NCBI GenBank assembly: GCA_050187415.1
Contig: JBFWXN010000023.1
Span: forward strand, 1-64,000
DNA: 64,000 bases
Source of the DNA: Ga0077555 sp050187415
GTDB lineage: Bacteria; Pseudomonadota; Alphaproteobacteria; Rhizobiales; Hyphomicrobiaceae
Direction: 5' to 3'
The notes beneath the pieces were generated by a model. It saw only the letters and a program-made list of their open reading frames with translations. It did not search any database and was not told the origin of the DNA. Each line of letters starts with the position of its first letter. Position 1 is the stretch's first letter. This document shows, in pieces, positions 9,412 to 18,696 of this stretch. Both the position numbers and the translations under genes were made by a program.

Positions 9412-10179
9412 GTGTTCATCATCCATCTATTCGTCAATCTGCTGATCGTTGCGATCGAGCTTGCGCTCGTGACCGGCGCCGGATGGCTCGCATGGCAGGC
9501 GCCGCTGGTGTTTGCGGCGCTGACCGGCGGCCTCGCCCTCGTGCTCGGATTTCAACTCGAAGTGCGCCGGCTCGCGTTCGAAACACCGTTCTACTTCGAG
9601 CGCAGCAGCGGTCTCGCCCGAGTTGTTCGGCTTGGGCTCGGCGGCGGACAGGCAATCTTCAAGGGCCTGGTTGCGGGTCTCGTCGCTGTCATGACGTTCT
9701 CAGGCACCGGCCAGTCCCGTCTTCTCGTCGTGGCCGGGCTGTTTGCCGGCTGCACCCTGGTCGGCTCGACCATCCTGCGCCGCCTCACCATCAGCTTCGG
9801 CGCGCGTCCGACGCATTGGGGCTTCTTCCGTATGGCGGCTCCGCTGGGGCTTTTATTCTCCGCCGCGATGAGCCTGTTTCCGCCACCATCGTCGCTCGAC
9901 GTGGTGCGTCAGGTCCTGATCGATCTTCCGGCCAGGCCGGGCATTGCGCAGGCCGGCGAAGCGTTGTTCTCGGTCAGGCTCTGGGTCGACGACCTGATCG
10001 TGCGCATTGTAGGCGCCTATACGGGGCCCGAGTGGGCCAAGGCCATCGGCGTCGTGATCGGCTCGAATGTGCTCGTTGGATTCGTAATCGCGGTCTATGC
10101 GGTGATTGTCTCCGAGGTCGTCCGCGGGCTCGAGGAAGCTCATTGGCGCGCCCGGGGCCACCGCCGCATGCGCGGATGA
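9412..10179 (+). CDS. Hypothetical integral membrane protein
   Basis: I do not recognise this 255-aa protein. It is strongly hydrophobic, with about five to six likely membrane helices (near 5-27, 30-48, 78-98, 104-122, 142-160 and 203-228) and a short basic C-terminal tail (RARGHRRMRG). Between the last helices lies a stretch (about 165-200) that could be a periplasmic loop. No catalytic motif, Cys pair or substrate-binding signature is visible. The start is a GTG preceded by GGGGA. It stands alone between the divergent mazG and the convergent pepA, so context gives no function. Confidence 0.75.
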   Translation: MFIIHLFVNLLIVAIELALVTGAGWLAWQAPLVFAALTGGLALVLGFQLEVRRLAFETPFYFERSSGLARVVRLGLGGGQAIFKGLVAGLVAVMTFSGTGQSRLLVVAGLFAGCTLVGSTILRRLTISFGARPTHWGFFRMAAPLGLLFSAAMSLFPPPSSLDVVRQVLIDLPARPGIAQAGEALFSVRLWVDDLIVRIVGAYTGPEWAKAIGVVIGSNVLVGFVIAVYAVIVSEVVRGLEEAHWRARGHRRMRG

Positions 10180-10281
10180 GCGACGATCCCGTCGGACCTT
10201 TCGCCACACGAAATCAATCGGCTCGAGACGGGCGGCCATTTCACCGGCCAACGCTCTCTGAATTGCCGCGGCCGACATTCG

Positions 10282-10297
10282 CATAATATATATTATG
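10282..10297. repeat. AT-only 16-bp perfect palindrome between convergent genes
   Basis: CATAATATATATTATG is a perfect palindrome inside an AT-rich patch that stands out from the GC-rich surroundings. A second inverted repeat, GTTAGA-AC-TCTAAC, follows at 10333-10346. Both lie in the 236-base gap between the stop of the membrane protein at 10179 and the stop of pepA at 10416, a convergent arrangement. It could be a bidirectional transcription end or a protein-binding site; the sequence alone does not decide. Confidence 0.5.
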
Positions 10298-10415
10298 GAA
10301 AATATTGCGATCTACAGGTGTGGTTATAGCCTGTTAGAACTCTAACCGAGTGCTTCGGTGCCCCGACCGGCCAGCCGGCGATCAACGCACTTGCATGCGC
10401 TTCACGCCCCCGCGA

Positions 10416-11936
10416 TCACTCGTAGTTTGCCGACACGACCTCGTCGAGCAGCCTGACGCCCCAGCCGGAGGCCCAGCTCTGATTGATCTCATCGCGGCTC
10501 GAGTCCATCGCCGTGCCCGCGACGTCGAGATGGGCCCACGGCGTTGCCCCGTCCTTGATGAACCGTTGCAGGAATTGGGCTGCCGTGATCGCGCCTCCGA
10601 ACCGGCCGCCGATGTTCTTCATGTCGGCGTTCTTGCTGTCGATCAGCTTGTCGTAGGCGGCCGCCAGCGGCATGCGCCAGACCCGCTCGCCCGTCGCCTT
10701 GCCGGCATCCTCGAGCTCGCGGGCAAGCTTGTCGTTGTTGGAGAAGAGCCCCGCATTTTCCTTGCCGAGGGCAACCATGATAGCGCCCGTCAGGGTCGCC
10801 AGATCGACGATGAAACGCGGCTTGAAACGTCCCTGCGCGTACCAGAGCGCGTCGGCGAGCACGAGCCGCCCCTCCGCGTCCGTGTTCAGAACTTCGATGG
10901 TTTGCCCGGACATCGACGTGACGATATCGCCTGGGCGGGTCGCAGTACCCGATGGCATATTCTCGACCAGGCCGACGATGCCGACGGCGTTGACGTTGGC
11001 CTTCCGTTTGGCCAGCGCCAGCATCAAGCCCGAGACGCAGGCGGCGCCGCCCATGTCGCCTTTCATGTCCTCCATTCCGGCGGCGGGCTTCATCGAGATG
11101 CCGCCTGTGTCGAAAACCACGCCCTTGCCGACGAAGCAGACCGGCTGCTTGGCTTTACCCCTCCCCTTCGCGCCGTTCCATTGCATGACCACGACCCGGC
11201 TCTCCCGGGCGCTGCCCTGCCCGACGGCGAGCAGTGCTCCCATCTTGAGGGCCGTGAGCTGATCCAGGTCGAGAACCTCGACCTCGAGGCCGGGCACGCC
11301 AAGGCTGGCTAGTCGCTCGGCGAATTCTATTGGTCCGAGCACGTTGGCCGGCTCGTTGACGAGGTCGCGGGCGAGATAGACACCGTCCGCCACCGCGGCA
11401 CGGGCGGCGAAGGCCTGCTCGGCAGCGGATGGGTCGGCACAATGGACGAGCAACTCGGACGGCCCGCTGGAGTGGTCCTCCGCGCCATTACCGGTGCTCG
11501 ACTTTTTCGACTTGTACTTGCGAAACGCATAGGCTCTCAACAGAGCGCCCTCGGCGAGGCGGGCAATCGCCGCCCCGGACAACTCAGTATCATCGACGAC
11601 GAGGCTCGCGGGCTCGGTGCCCCTTTGAGCCGCGAGTGCCCAGGCCGAGCCGCCGATTTTGAGCCAATCGAGCGTCTCGTTGCCGGCAGTGCGACCGGCA
11701 CCGACCAGGACCACGCGCTTCACCTCGAGACCGGCCGGCGCCAGGATCTCGACCGATGATTTGGCCTTCCCGGTGAAATCCGCCGCACCCGCAGCCCGGC
11801 GCAGACCGCCGGACGATTGCTTGTCGAGGCGCTCGCCGATCTCACCCAGCGAGAGCTCGAGCCCCACGACGAGCAAGGCGCTCGCTCCGAGCGGAGCCGA
11901 AAGCGGGACGAAGCGGATGTCGGGACGTTGGGTCAT
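10416..11936 (-). CDS. pepA: Leucyl aminopeptidase (M17 family)
   Basis: Cytosolic zinc/manganese aminopeptidase that removes N-terminal residues during peptide turnover; in E. coli PepA is also a DNA-binding repressor. This 506-aa protein has the M17 layout: a variable N-terminal domain to about 180, then the catalytic domain with GKGVVFDTGG (metal-ligand Asp), a Lys shortly after it (GISMKP), and the signature NTDAEGRL carrying further metal ligands and the catalytic Arg. The ATG at 11936 (MTQRPD) was chosen; the frame extends to 12014, but the added residues do not look like family sequence and would cover the palindromes upstream. Divergent from lptF. Confidence 0.95.
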   Translation of the reverse strand: MTQRPDIRFVPLSAPLGASALLVVGLELSLGEIGERLDKQSSGGLRRAAGAADFTGKAKSSVEILAPAGLEVKRVVLVGAGRTAGNETLDWLKIGGSAWALAAQRGTEPASLVVDDTELSGAAIARLAEGALLRAYAFRKYKSKKSSTGNGAEDHSSGPSELLVHCADPSAAEQAFAARAAVADGVYLARDLVNEPANVLGPIEFAERLASLGVPGLEVEVLDLDQLTALKMGALLAVGQGSARESRVVVMQWNGAKGRGKAKQPVCFVGKGVVFDTGGISMKPAAGMEDMKGDMGGAACVSGLMLALAKRKANVNAVGIVGLVENMPSGTATRPGDIVTSMSGQTIEVLNTDAEGRLVLADALWYAQGRFKPRFIVDLATLTGAIMVALGKENAGLFSNNDKLARELEDAGKATGERVWRMPLAAAYDKLIDSKNADMKNIGGRFGGAITAAQFLQRFIKDGATPWAHLDVAGTAMDSSRDEINQSWASGWGVRLLDEVVSANYE

Positions 11937-11995
11937 GTTGGCTCGGACCAGAGTTCGACATGGGCGCGCCCCTCGGAGAAAGGTCGCGGCTGGTG

Positions 11996-12016
11996 GCTTG
12001 CGGCGAGAGTGCAAGC
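11996..12016. promoter_or_regulatory. Palindromic site, copy 1 (GCTTGC-N9-GCAAGC)
   Basis: Half-sites GCTTGC (11996-12001) and GCAAGC (12011-12016) flank nine bases. An identical arrangement lies 34 bases further on (12030-12050). Both are 60-114 bases upstream of the pepA ATG and inside the 390-base divergent region with lptF, where a transcription factor could control one or both genes. The regulator is unknown. Confidence 0.45.
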
Positions 12017-12029
12017 TTGAACCTTAGTT

Positions 12030-12050
12030 GCTTGCGGAGGAATCGCAAGC
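12030..12050. promoter_or_regulatory. Palindromic site, copy 2 (GCTTGC-N9-GCAAGC)
   Basis: Second copy of the 21-bp element. Here the inner bases also pair, giving GCTTGCG / CGCAAGC. Both copies share GG at the start of the spacer. This copy contains GAATC, which fits GANTC, the CcrM methylation site of alphaproteobacteria. The rest of the region 11937-12326 shows no gene or other clear signal. Confidence 0.45.
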
Positions 12051-12326
12051 GTGGCAACCCGCTGTCCGGGGATAGGCGCGAGGAACGGTCGTGGGATCGA
12101 CGTTGCAAATGGGCAACCGGGGGCAGCCGCCCGCTTCGGAGCCGCAGTTTGGCCACCGTGGCGTGAGACGGCCGGTGGTGTTGGCGCGCGCCGACGTCGG
12201 GGATCGAGCCACCGCATGCAGACAGATCCGATGCCAGAAAGTCGGTGGTGCGCCTCCGTCCGGCGGTTCGTTCGGGCGCATCACATGTCCGGATGTCCGG
12301 TTCGCATCACGGGAGTCAAATAGGCG

Positions 12327-13529
12327 ATGAGCCTGCGCCCCGGCATACTGTTCCGATATATCTTCCGGCAGGCGGCTGCCTCGGTGGGGATGATCATGGC
12401 GTCGCTCACGGGCGTCGTCTGGATCGCGCTGGCTCTGAAGCAACTCAATCTGGTCACCTCGCAAGGCCAGGACACGTGGCTATTCATCCGCATGACGTTG
12501 CTGGCCCTGCCGAATTTGATGGCCCTGATCGCGCCGATCGCACTTCTCGTTGCCACGATCCACGTCCTCAATCGGCTTAACGGCGACAGTGAGCTGATCG
12601 TCACGACGGCCGGCGGTGGTACAGTCTGGACGATCGCGCGACCGCTCCTGGCTCTGGCGCTCATCGTCTCGCTCGCCGTCAGCTTCGCCAATCACCTGGC
12701 GATGCCGTGGAGCCTGAAATTGTTGCGCACCTACATCGTTCAGGTGCGCACGGATCTGATCTCGCAGGTCATCCAGCCGGGGCGGTTTTCTTCGCCGGAA
12801 TCTCACCTGACGTTCCACATCCGCGACCGTGATCTTTCCGGAACCCTGCTCGGGCTGGTGATGCACGACGGCCGCGACGAGAAGCTGACCTCCACGTACC
12901 TGGCCGAGCGCGGCCATATCGTGAAGCAGGACGGGGGTGGCTTCCTTCTGATGGAGAAGGGCCACATTCTGCGCAAGCCACGCAACGGCGATCCCGTCCA
13001 GACCATCATCTTCGACAGCTATGCCGTCGACCTGGATCGCTTCGAAGGCAAGACGCAGGTTCAGGAGGTCAAGGCGCGCGAGCGCTACTACGATGAGCTG
13101 GTCTCCCCCGCCCCCGACGACCTGCTGGGACAGCGCCAGCCGGGACTGCTGCGCGCCGAGTTGCATGAGCGATTTTCCAGTCCCCTCTATCCATTCGCTT
13201 TCGTGCTGTTGGCCATTGCCTTCATCGGGCACGCCAAGACGACGCGACAGAACCGGATGCAGGCGATCGTCCTGGCATTCGTCATCGCGACGAGCGCGCG
13301 CCTCGCGGGGCTCGCCGGCACCAATATCGTCGCGCTCAAGGCCTCCGCCGTCTGGATTGTCTATGCGATCCCGATTGTCACCGCCCTGGCCGCGGTCGCC
13401 CTGATGGCATCCCGCACCAGGCTAAGGCCCCCGTCGCGCCTGGCCCAACGCATCGCCGGCCTCGCCGCCGATGTGGCGCAAGTTGCCGGCCGCATCGTGC
13501 CGCGGCGCCTGCGACCGCAAAGTGGCTGA
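12327..13529 (+). CDS. lptF: LPS export ABC transporter permease LptF
   Basis: Inner-membrane permease that, with LptG and the LptB ATPase, extracts lipopolysaccharide from the inner membrane and pushes it along the periplasmic Lpt bridge. The 400-aa protein has the YjgP/YjgQ layout: N-terminal helices (about 14-36, 56-78, 100-122), a periplasmic beta-jellyroll (about 130-270), and three more helices (about 288-306, 313-332, 340-362). LptG follows after 11 bases and lptD after that, so structural genes for both ends of the LPS route are in one run. First gene of the plus-strand run; its promoter should be in the divergent region with pepA. Confidence 0.95.
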   Translation: MSLRPGILFRYIFRQAAASVGMIMASLTGVVWIALALKQLNLVTSQGQDTWLFIRMTLLALPNLMALIAPIALLVATIHVLNRLNGDSELIVTTAGGGTVWTIARPLLALALIVSLAVSFANHLAMPWSLKLLRTYIVQVRTDLISQVIQPGRFSSPESHLTFHIRDRDLSGTLLGLVMHDGRDEKLTSTYLAERGHIVKQDGGGFLLMEKGHILRKPRNGDPVQTIIFDSYAVDLDRFEGKTQVQEVKARERYYDELVSPAPDDLLGQRQPGLLRAELHERFSSPLYPFAFVLLAIAFIGHAKTTRQNRMQAIVLAFVIATSARLAGLAGTNIVALKASAVWIVYAIPIVTALAAVALMASRTRLRPPSRLAQRIAGLAADVAQVAGRIVPRRLRPQSG

Positions 13530-13540
13530 GGGGGTCCCGG

Positions 13541-14635
13541 ATGGTCAAACCGAGGCTGCTCCGCCGCTACCTCGCACTTCGCTTCGCCTTCGGCATCCTC
13601 GGCACGTTCGTGCTTTGTGCGCTGCTGATCTTCATGATCGATATTGTCGAGTTGCTGAGGCAGGCAGGCAAATTCGGCCGCGTCCCGACGTTCAGGATCG
13701 CGTGGATGGCGATCCTCCGGCTACCGAACTATACCGAGGCTCTGCTGCCGTTTTGCGTGCTCGTCGGCGCCATCGGTACACTATTGATGTTCAACCGGAA
13801 ATCCGAGCTTACGGTGATGCGGGCGGCGGGCATGTCCGCGATGCAGTTCGTGTGGCCCGGGCTCGCCGTCGCGTTCGTTATCGGCGCGGTCTCGGTGGCC
13901 GTATATAATCCGCTCGCGGCATGGGCACGCGGCGAGTCGGAACGCCTCGTTGCCGAAGCCTTCGGCCGCGATATGGCCGTCCTGCGCAGCGAAGGCGACG
14001 GCGCGTGGCTGCGCCAGGAAGGTGCCGACGGAGCGTCCGTGCTGCACGCTGCGGCTGCCAGTGGCAATGGCCTCCTGCTCCAGCAGGTCATGTTTCTCCA
14101 GTTCGACACCGCCGGGCATTTCCTCGAGCGCGTCGACGGCACCAGCGCCGCGCTGAAGGACGGCTACTGGGAGGTCAGCGACGCGACCGTCACCCGGACC
14201 GGCCAAAAGCCCGAAGCCTACGGCGTCTACACGGTGTCGACCGCGCTCTCGCCGGAGCGTGTCGCGGACGCACTCGGCAGCGCCATCACGGTCTCCGTAT
14301 GGGAGTTGCCCGGCCTGATCGAAGTAACTGAAAAGGCGGGCTTATCCTCAGATCGCTTCCGCATCCAATACGCCCTCCTTTTGACCCGGCCGCTGCTCCT
14401 TCTGGTGATGGTCCTTTTGGCCGCCACTGTGTCTTTGCGGTCATTCCGTTCGGGAGGGATACAGACTATGGTTGCGACGGGGTTAATAGGGGGGTTCGCA
14501 TTCTTCCTTTTCGCGGAAATCTCCCGGCAGGTGGGGATCGCAGGGCTCGCGCCGCCAATGCTGGCGGTTGGGGCGCCAGTGGTGTTGGGATTTTGCGGAG
14601 CGCTGGTGGTGCTGCTCCACTTGGAGGACGGTTGA
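13541..14635 (+). CDS. lptG: LPS export ABC transporter permease LptG
   Basis: Second permease of the LptB2FG transporter, 364 aa, same fold as LptF: N-terminal helices (about 15-37, 63-85, 103-123), a periplasmic jellyroll (about 130-265) and a C-terminal helical group starting near 283. It starts 11 bases after the lptF stop, and its own stop abuts the GTG start of lptD, consistent with one transcript. LptA, LptB and LptC are not in the window. Confidence 0.95.
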   Translation: MVKPRLLRRYLALRFAFGILGTFVLCALLIFMIDIVELLRQAGKFGRVPTFRIAWMAILRLPNYTEALLPFCVLVGAIGTLLMFNRKSELTVMRAAGMSAMQFVWPGLAVAFVIGAVSVAVYNPLAAWARGESERLVAEAFGRDMAVLRSEGDGAWLRQEGADGASVLHAAAASGNGLLLQQVMFLQFDTAGHFLERVDGTSAALKDGYWEVSDATVTRTGQKPEAYGVYTVSTALSPERVADALGSAITVSVWELPGLIEVTEKAGLSSDRFRIQYALLLTRPLLLLVMVLLAATVSLRSFRSGGIQTMVATGLIGGFAFFLFAEISRQVGIAGLAPPMLAVGAPVVLGFCGALVVLLHLEDG

Positions 14636-17113
14636 GTGGCGCGTAGGGGGACATCGGCGCTGCCAGCTTTGGTGGACGCTCGCGCAGGGCTCGTGCCGCA
14701 GCATCCGCCGTCGTTTCGGCGTTACGTGTTGCCGCTCGTTGCCGCGCTGTTTGTCCTGCTCGCCGGGGCTGGCGCCGCAGACGCGCAAGTCGGCGCCCTG
14801 CAGTCGACCCCGAGCAAGGCCCCGTCCAGCTTTCCCACCAAACCGGGCGGACCGCTCGGTGGCCCGGTCCAGAAAATCGACAAATCCCAGCCGCTTTATC
14901 TGCAGGGCGACGAGCTGATTTACGATACGCGCAACAACCGCGTCATCGCGCGCGGCAGCGTAGAGATCTACTACAACAACTACGTTCTCACCGCCGACGA
15001 GGTTATCTACGACCAGGGGGCCAACACCCTCACCGCGCGCGGCAACGCGCAGCTCAAGGAACCGAACGGCAACATCGTTCGCGGCGATACCATCGATACC
15101 ACGGCCGATTTCCGCGACGCTTTCATCGAGAGCCTGAGCATCATCGGGCGTGACGATACGCGCATCGCCGCGCGGCGCGCGGTCCGCAAAGACGGCAACG
15201 TGTCGGAATTCGAGCAAGGCAAGTTCACGCCTTGTAAGAGCGACCCGGGCAAGCCGCCGCTGTGGTGCATCAGCGCCTCGCGCATCGTGCACGACCAGCA
15301 GGCCGCCACGATCACCTACCAGGACGCCCAGTTCGAGCTGTTCGGCGTGCCGATCATGTATCTGCCCTACTTCCAGCACGCCGATCCGAGCGTGAAGCGG
15401 CGGACCGGCTTCCTGCTGCCCAGCTATTCGAGTTCGACGCAGCTCGGCTTCGGCGTGTCCGTGCCCTACTACTTTGCCTTGTCGCCAACCTACGACTTTA
15501 CGTTTGCGCCGGAATATCTCTCGAAGCAGGGCATCCTGTATCAGGGCGAGTGGCGCCAGCGCGTGGCGATCGGCGACATCACCGGCACTTATAATGTGAA
15601 GCTCGCCGGCATCGATCAGGACGGGAGCAACCTGCCGGGAGACATCGCACCAGATCGGCGGGATCGCCTCGATGGCTGGCGCGGTAGCATTCAGACCAAG
15701 GGTATCTTCTCGCTCGCGTCCTGGTGGAAAATGGGCTGGGACGTGACGCTCGAGTCGGACGACACCTTCCGCCGCTTCTATAAGCTGGACAGCATCCTCC
15801 AGACGGATCGGATCAACACGGCTTGGCTGCAGGGTCTGAGCGACCGCAATCATTTTGCGATGCAGTTCTATCAGTTCGGCGGACTGCAGTTCGACGACTC
15901 GCCCGCCTCCGAGTCGCGCGTGCACCCGGTCATCGACTGGAATTACATTTACGGCCAACCGGTGCTCGGTGGCGAGTTGAGCTTCAATAGCAATGCGCAA
16001 AGCGTGTCACGGAGCGATGGGACCGATTCGAACCGGATCGCCGTCGACGCCAACTGGCGACGCAAGATGGTCGATCCCATCGGTCAGGTTTGGACGCCGT
16101 TCGCCTACGCCCGCGCCGACATCACCCAATTTACGAACGGCTATGACCCGGACACCCGGATGATGGTCGGCGACGATACGATCTCGCGCGCCATAGCGGC
16201 GACCGGCGTCACCTATGCTTATCCGTTCGTTGCCCACACCAGTGCTGGCGCACACGTGGTCGAGCCCATCGGCCAGATCGTCGCGCGGCCCGGCTACGTC
16301 TCGCAACGGCGGTTGCCGGATGAGGACGCCAAGAGCCTCGTCTGGGATGACACGCTCATCTTCGACGTCGACAAGTTCTCGGGATGGGATCGAATCGAGA
16401 CCGGCACCCGGGCGAACGTCGGCCTGCAGTATACCTTCCAGTCGAGCGGCGGCGGATACGCACGCTTCATCGCCGGCCAGAGCTTCCATTTGGCGGGAAC
16501 AAACCCGTATACCGACCCCGGCAAGTCGCCTTACGAGATCATCGATTCACTCGGCAATCGCGTCTACTATCCAGATGCGACGTCATTCTCTCCGAACAGC
16601 GGTCTCGACACCGATCGATCCGACTATGTCCTCGGCGCCTATCTGGCACCCATCAACAGCTTCCGCCTCGTCGCACAGAGTCGCTTCGACGAACAGGATC
16701 TCGCCCTGAAGCGTCAGAGCGTCTATGGCCACACGTCGTTCGGACCGGTCTCGCTCCAAACTCAGTACAATTATGTGCGCGACGATCCGTTGATCGGAAC
16801 CTTCGGATCGCAACAGGAAGCGCTCGGCGGGCTGGCCCTCAAGCTGACCGATCGGTGGTCCGTGCATGGACTTGTGCGCTACGACATCGACGCGAATTTC
16901 TGGCTCCAGGAGCAGCTCCAGCTGAAGTATGCCGACGAATGCTTCGTGCTCACCGCGTCGTACACCGAAACCCATATCGACAATCCGGCCCTAGACATCC
17001 GGCCCGACAAGGCCGTGATGCTCCGCTTCGAGCTGAAGCACCTGGGCCAGTTCAGCTATAAGACCGATGCGGTCGATCACATCTTCTCGGAGAACCAGTC
17101 GCCTTCGAAGTAG
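14636..17113 (+). CDS. lptD: LPS-assembly outer-membrane protein LptD
   Basis: Outer-membrane beta-barrel that receives LPS from LptA and, with LptE, inserts it in the outer leaflet. The 825-aa precursor has a basic N-terminus, a hydrophobic segment and a likely signal cleavage near AADAQ (about residue 47). An OstA-type jellyroll with the N-terminal pattern PLYLQGDELIYD (about 81-92) follows, then a long barrel domain rich in aromatic and Asp/Asn strands, ending near VDHIFSENQ. Two Cys lie in the jellyroll-barrel junction (PCKSDPG and LWCISAS) and one near the C-terminus (DECFVL), possibly disulfide-linked as in other LptD. The GTG start directly follows the lptG stop (TGAGTG), implying coupling. 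Confidence 0.93.
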   Translation: MARRGTSALPALVDARAGLVPQHPPSFRRYVLPLVAALFVLLAGAGAADAQVGALQSTPSKAPSSFPTKPGGPLGGPVQKIDKSQPLYLQGDELIYDTRNNRVIARGSVEIYYNNYVLTADEVIYDQGANTLTARGNAQLKEPNGNIVRGDTIDTTADFRDAFIESLSIIGRDDTRIAARRAVRKDGNVSEFEQGKFTPCKSDPGKPPLWCISASRIVHDQQAATITYQDAQFELFGVPIMYLPYFQHADPSVKRRTGFLLPSYSSSTQLGFGVSVPYYFALSPTYDFTFAPEYLSKQGILYQGEWRQRVAIGDITGTYNVKLAGIDQDGSNLPGDIAPDRRDRLDGWRGSIQTKGIFSLASWWKMGWDVTLESDDTFRRFYKLDSILQTDRINTAWLQGLSDRNHFAMQFYQFGGLQFDDSPASESRVHPVIDWNYIYGQPVLGGELSFNSNAQSVSRSDGTDSNRIAVDANWRRKMVDPIGQVWTPFAYARADITQFTNGYDPDTRMMVGDDTISRAIAATGVTYAYPFVAHTSAGAHVVEPIGQIVARPGYVSQRRLPDEDAKSLVWDDTLIFDVDKFSGWDRIETGTRANVGLQYTFQSSGGGYARFIAGQSFHLAGTNPYTDPGKSPYEIIDSLGNRVYYPDATSFSPNSGLDTDRSDYVLGAYLAPINSFRLVAQSRFDEQDLALKRQSVYGHTSFGPVSLQTQYNYVRDDPLIGTFGSQQEALGGLALKLTDRWSVHGLVRYDIDANFWLQEQLQLKYADECFVLTASYTETHIDNPALDIRPDKAVMLRFELKHLGQFSYKTDAVDHIFSENQSPSK

Positions 17114-17319
17114 AACGCGGCTCCGAAATCTTGGAGATGGCGTGGCAATCGGGCGCGCAACGAGGTTGGGGGGCAGACCGGTCATTGCCCCTTCAACGCC
17201 ATGGTTCGTGTGGATAACCGCGCTACGGCAAGGAGTTCGTTCGCTAGGATCATCGTGATCGAATCGGCGGCACTCCACCGCGGTCGGCGACACTCACCCT
17301 CACGCGATGGTTGCGAAAT

Positions 17320-18696
17320 ATGCATGAGATGCACGAGCGCCCCTTTCCCTGTTCCGCCGACTTCGATCGGGCGTCACGCATGGCCATGTTTGTGTGTGGC
17401 ACCCTGATTGTCCTGGTCGCCTGGCCCGCACTCGCCACGGCGCAGGGAGATGGGAACCCGACGGCATCGATTCCAGGTCTTGTCGTAGCCCCGCCATCAG
17501 CCCCCCGCGCGCAGCCGAGCGGCGCGCCTGGCCTTTTCGTGACGCCTCCCAGGGCGCCCGCGCCCGTCGCGACGCCGCAGGCTCAGCCGAAAAAGGCATC
17601 GTCGCATCGACCCGCCAAGCCGGCTCGTTCGGCAAGCGCATCATCGGTGGCGCGTGGCAGCACCAGCATCGTCGCGCTGGTCAACGACGAGCCGATCACC
17701 GGCTTCAATGTCGATCAGCGGGCGCGTTTCCTCGCGCTGTCGGGCAATATCGGTGATCGCGCCCGGGAACGCATGAAGGCCATCGCCCAGGACCCGAAGA
17801 CCAACGAGCGGCTGAAGGCAATCCTGCAGGAAACGATCACAGCGAACCGCGGCAAGTCGCGCGAGCAAATCCTGGCTGCGTTCGAAGTGCGCAAGAAGGC
17901 GTTCGTGGTGAGCCTTCAGAGACAAGCCGTGGAGTCGGCCCGGGCCAGTGTCATCCCGACGATGCGCAACAAGGCTCTCGAGGAGTTGATCGAGGAGCGC
18001 CTGAAGCTTCAGGAGGCAAAGAAGCTCTCGATCGTGATCGCCGACGTCGACGTCGATCGGCTGTTCAAGGACATGGCCCAGCGCAACAAGATGACGCCGG
18101 CGGAATTCGAGGCGCATCTGGAGAGGCAGGGCGCGAGTGCGCACGTCATCAAGGCGCGGTTGAAAGCATCGCTCGCCTGGCGCGAGGTCGTCCGCAAGCG
18201 CTATGGCCATCAGATCAACGTCAGCCAGCGCGAGATCGAAGACTTCGCGACGCGTTCGGGGGCCGAGGAAACGCAGGAGCTGAAACTCTCGCTCATAACG
18301 ATCTCGACGCCCGGCAATCCTGACCAGCGGGCGATGGCGGCACGCCTGTCGGAAGCGAATGCCATGCGCAGCAAGTTCCGCGGCTGCAAGTCGATGCCGC
18401 TGCTCGCGAAGGAAAGGGCGAATGCACAGTTCCGCGATCTCGGCTACAAGAAGGCAGGCGACATTGCCGAGCCGACCCGGAGCCTGCTGCTCAGCGCGCG
18501 CGACGACGAGATGCTGCCGGCCAATCTCTCGGGCGATGGCGTCGAGCTTTATGCCGTCTGCGGCCGGCGCAGCGTGAAGCTGGACGAGGAGAAGCGCAAG
18601 GCGGCGGAAAACCAGCTTGCCATGCAAGAGTTCGAAAAGCTGGCGCAGCGCTATCTTTATGATTTGCGCAAGGACGCTCTGATCGAGAAGAGATGA
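17320..18696 (+). CDS. surA: SurA-like periplasmic chaperone with degenerate parvulin domain
   Basis: Periplasmic chaperone for outer-membrane proteins such as LptD just upstream. From ATG 17320 it has 458 aa: a signal segment (about 20-43, ending ATAQG), a Pro/Ala-rich linker to about 110, a SurA N-terminal domain (VNDEPITGFNVDQRA onward, with the EELIEERLKLQEAKK helix) and a C-terminal region where a PPIase domain would lie (about 315-425). That region lacks the parvulin hallmarks (ARHIL, the S-GGDLG loop, the active-site His), so it is probably a chaperone without isomerase activity. TTG 17311 and ATG 17329 or 17380 are alternative starts. pdxA overlaps its stop by four bases, so the two are coupled. 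The 206 bases before it hold nothing I can call. Confidence 0.85.
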   Translation: MHEMHERPFPCSADFDRASRMAMFVCGTLIVLVAWPALATAQGDGNPTASIPGLVVAPPSAPRAQPSGAPGLFVTPPRAPAPVATPQAQPKKASSHRPAKPARSASASSVARGSTSIVALVNDEPITGFNVDQRARFLALSGNIGDRARERMKAIAQDPKTNERLKAILQETITANRGKSREQILAAFEVRKKAFVVSLQRQAVESARASVIPTMRNKALEELIEERLKLQEAKKLSIVIADVDVDRLFKDMAQRNKMTPAEFEAHLERQGASAHVIKARLKASLAWREVVRKRYGHQINVSQREIEDFATRSGAEETQELKLSLITISTPGNPDQRAMAARLSEANAMRSKFRGCKSMPLLAKERANAQFRDLGYKKAGDIAEPTRSLLLSARDDEMLPANLSGDGVELYAVCGRRSVKLDEEKRKAAENQLAMQEFEKLAQRYLYDLRKDALIEKR

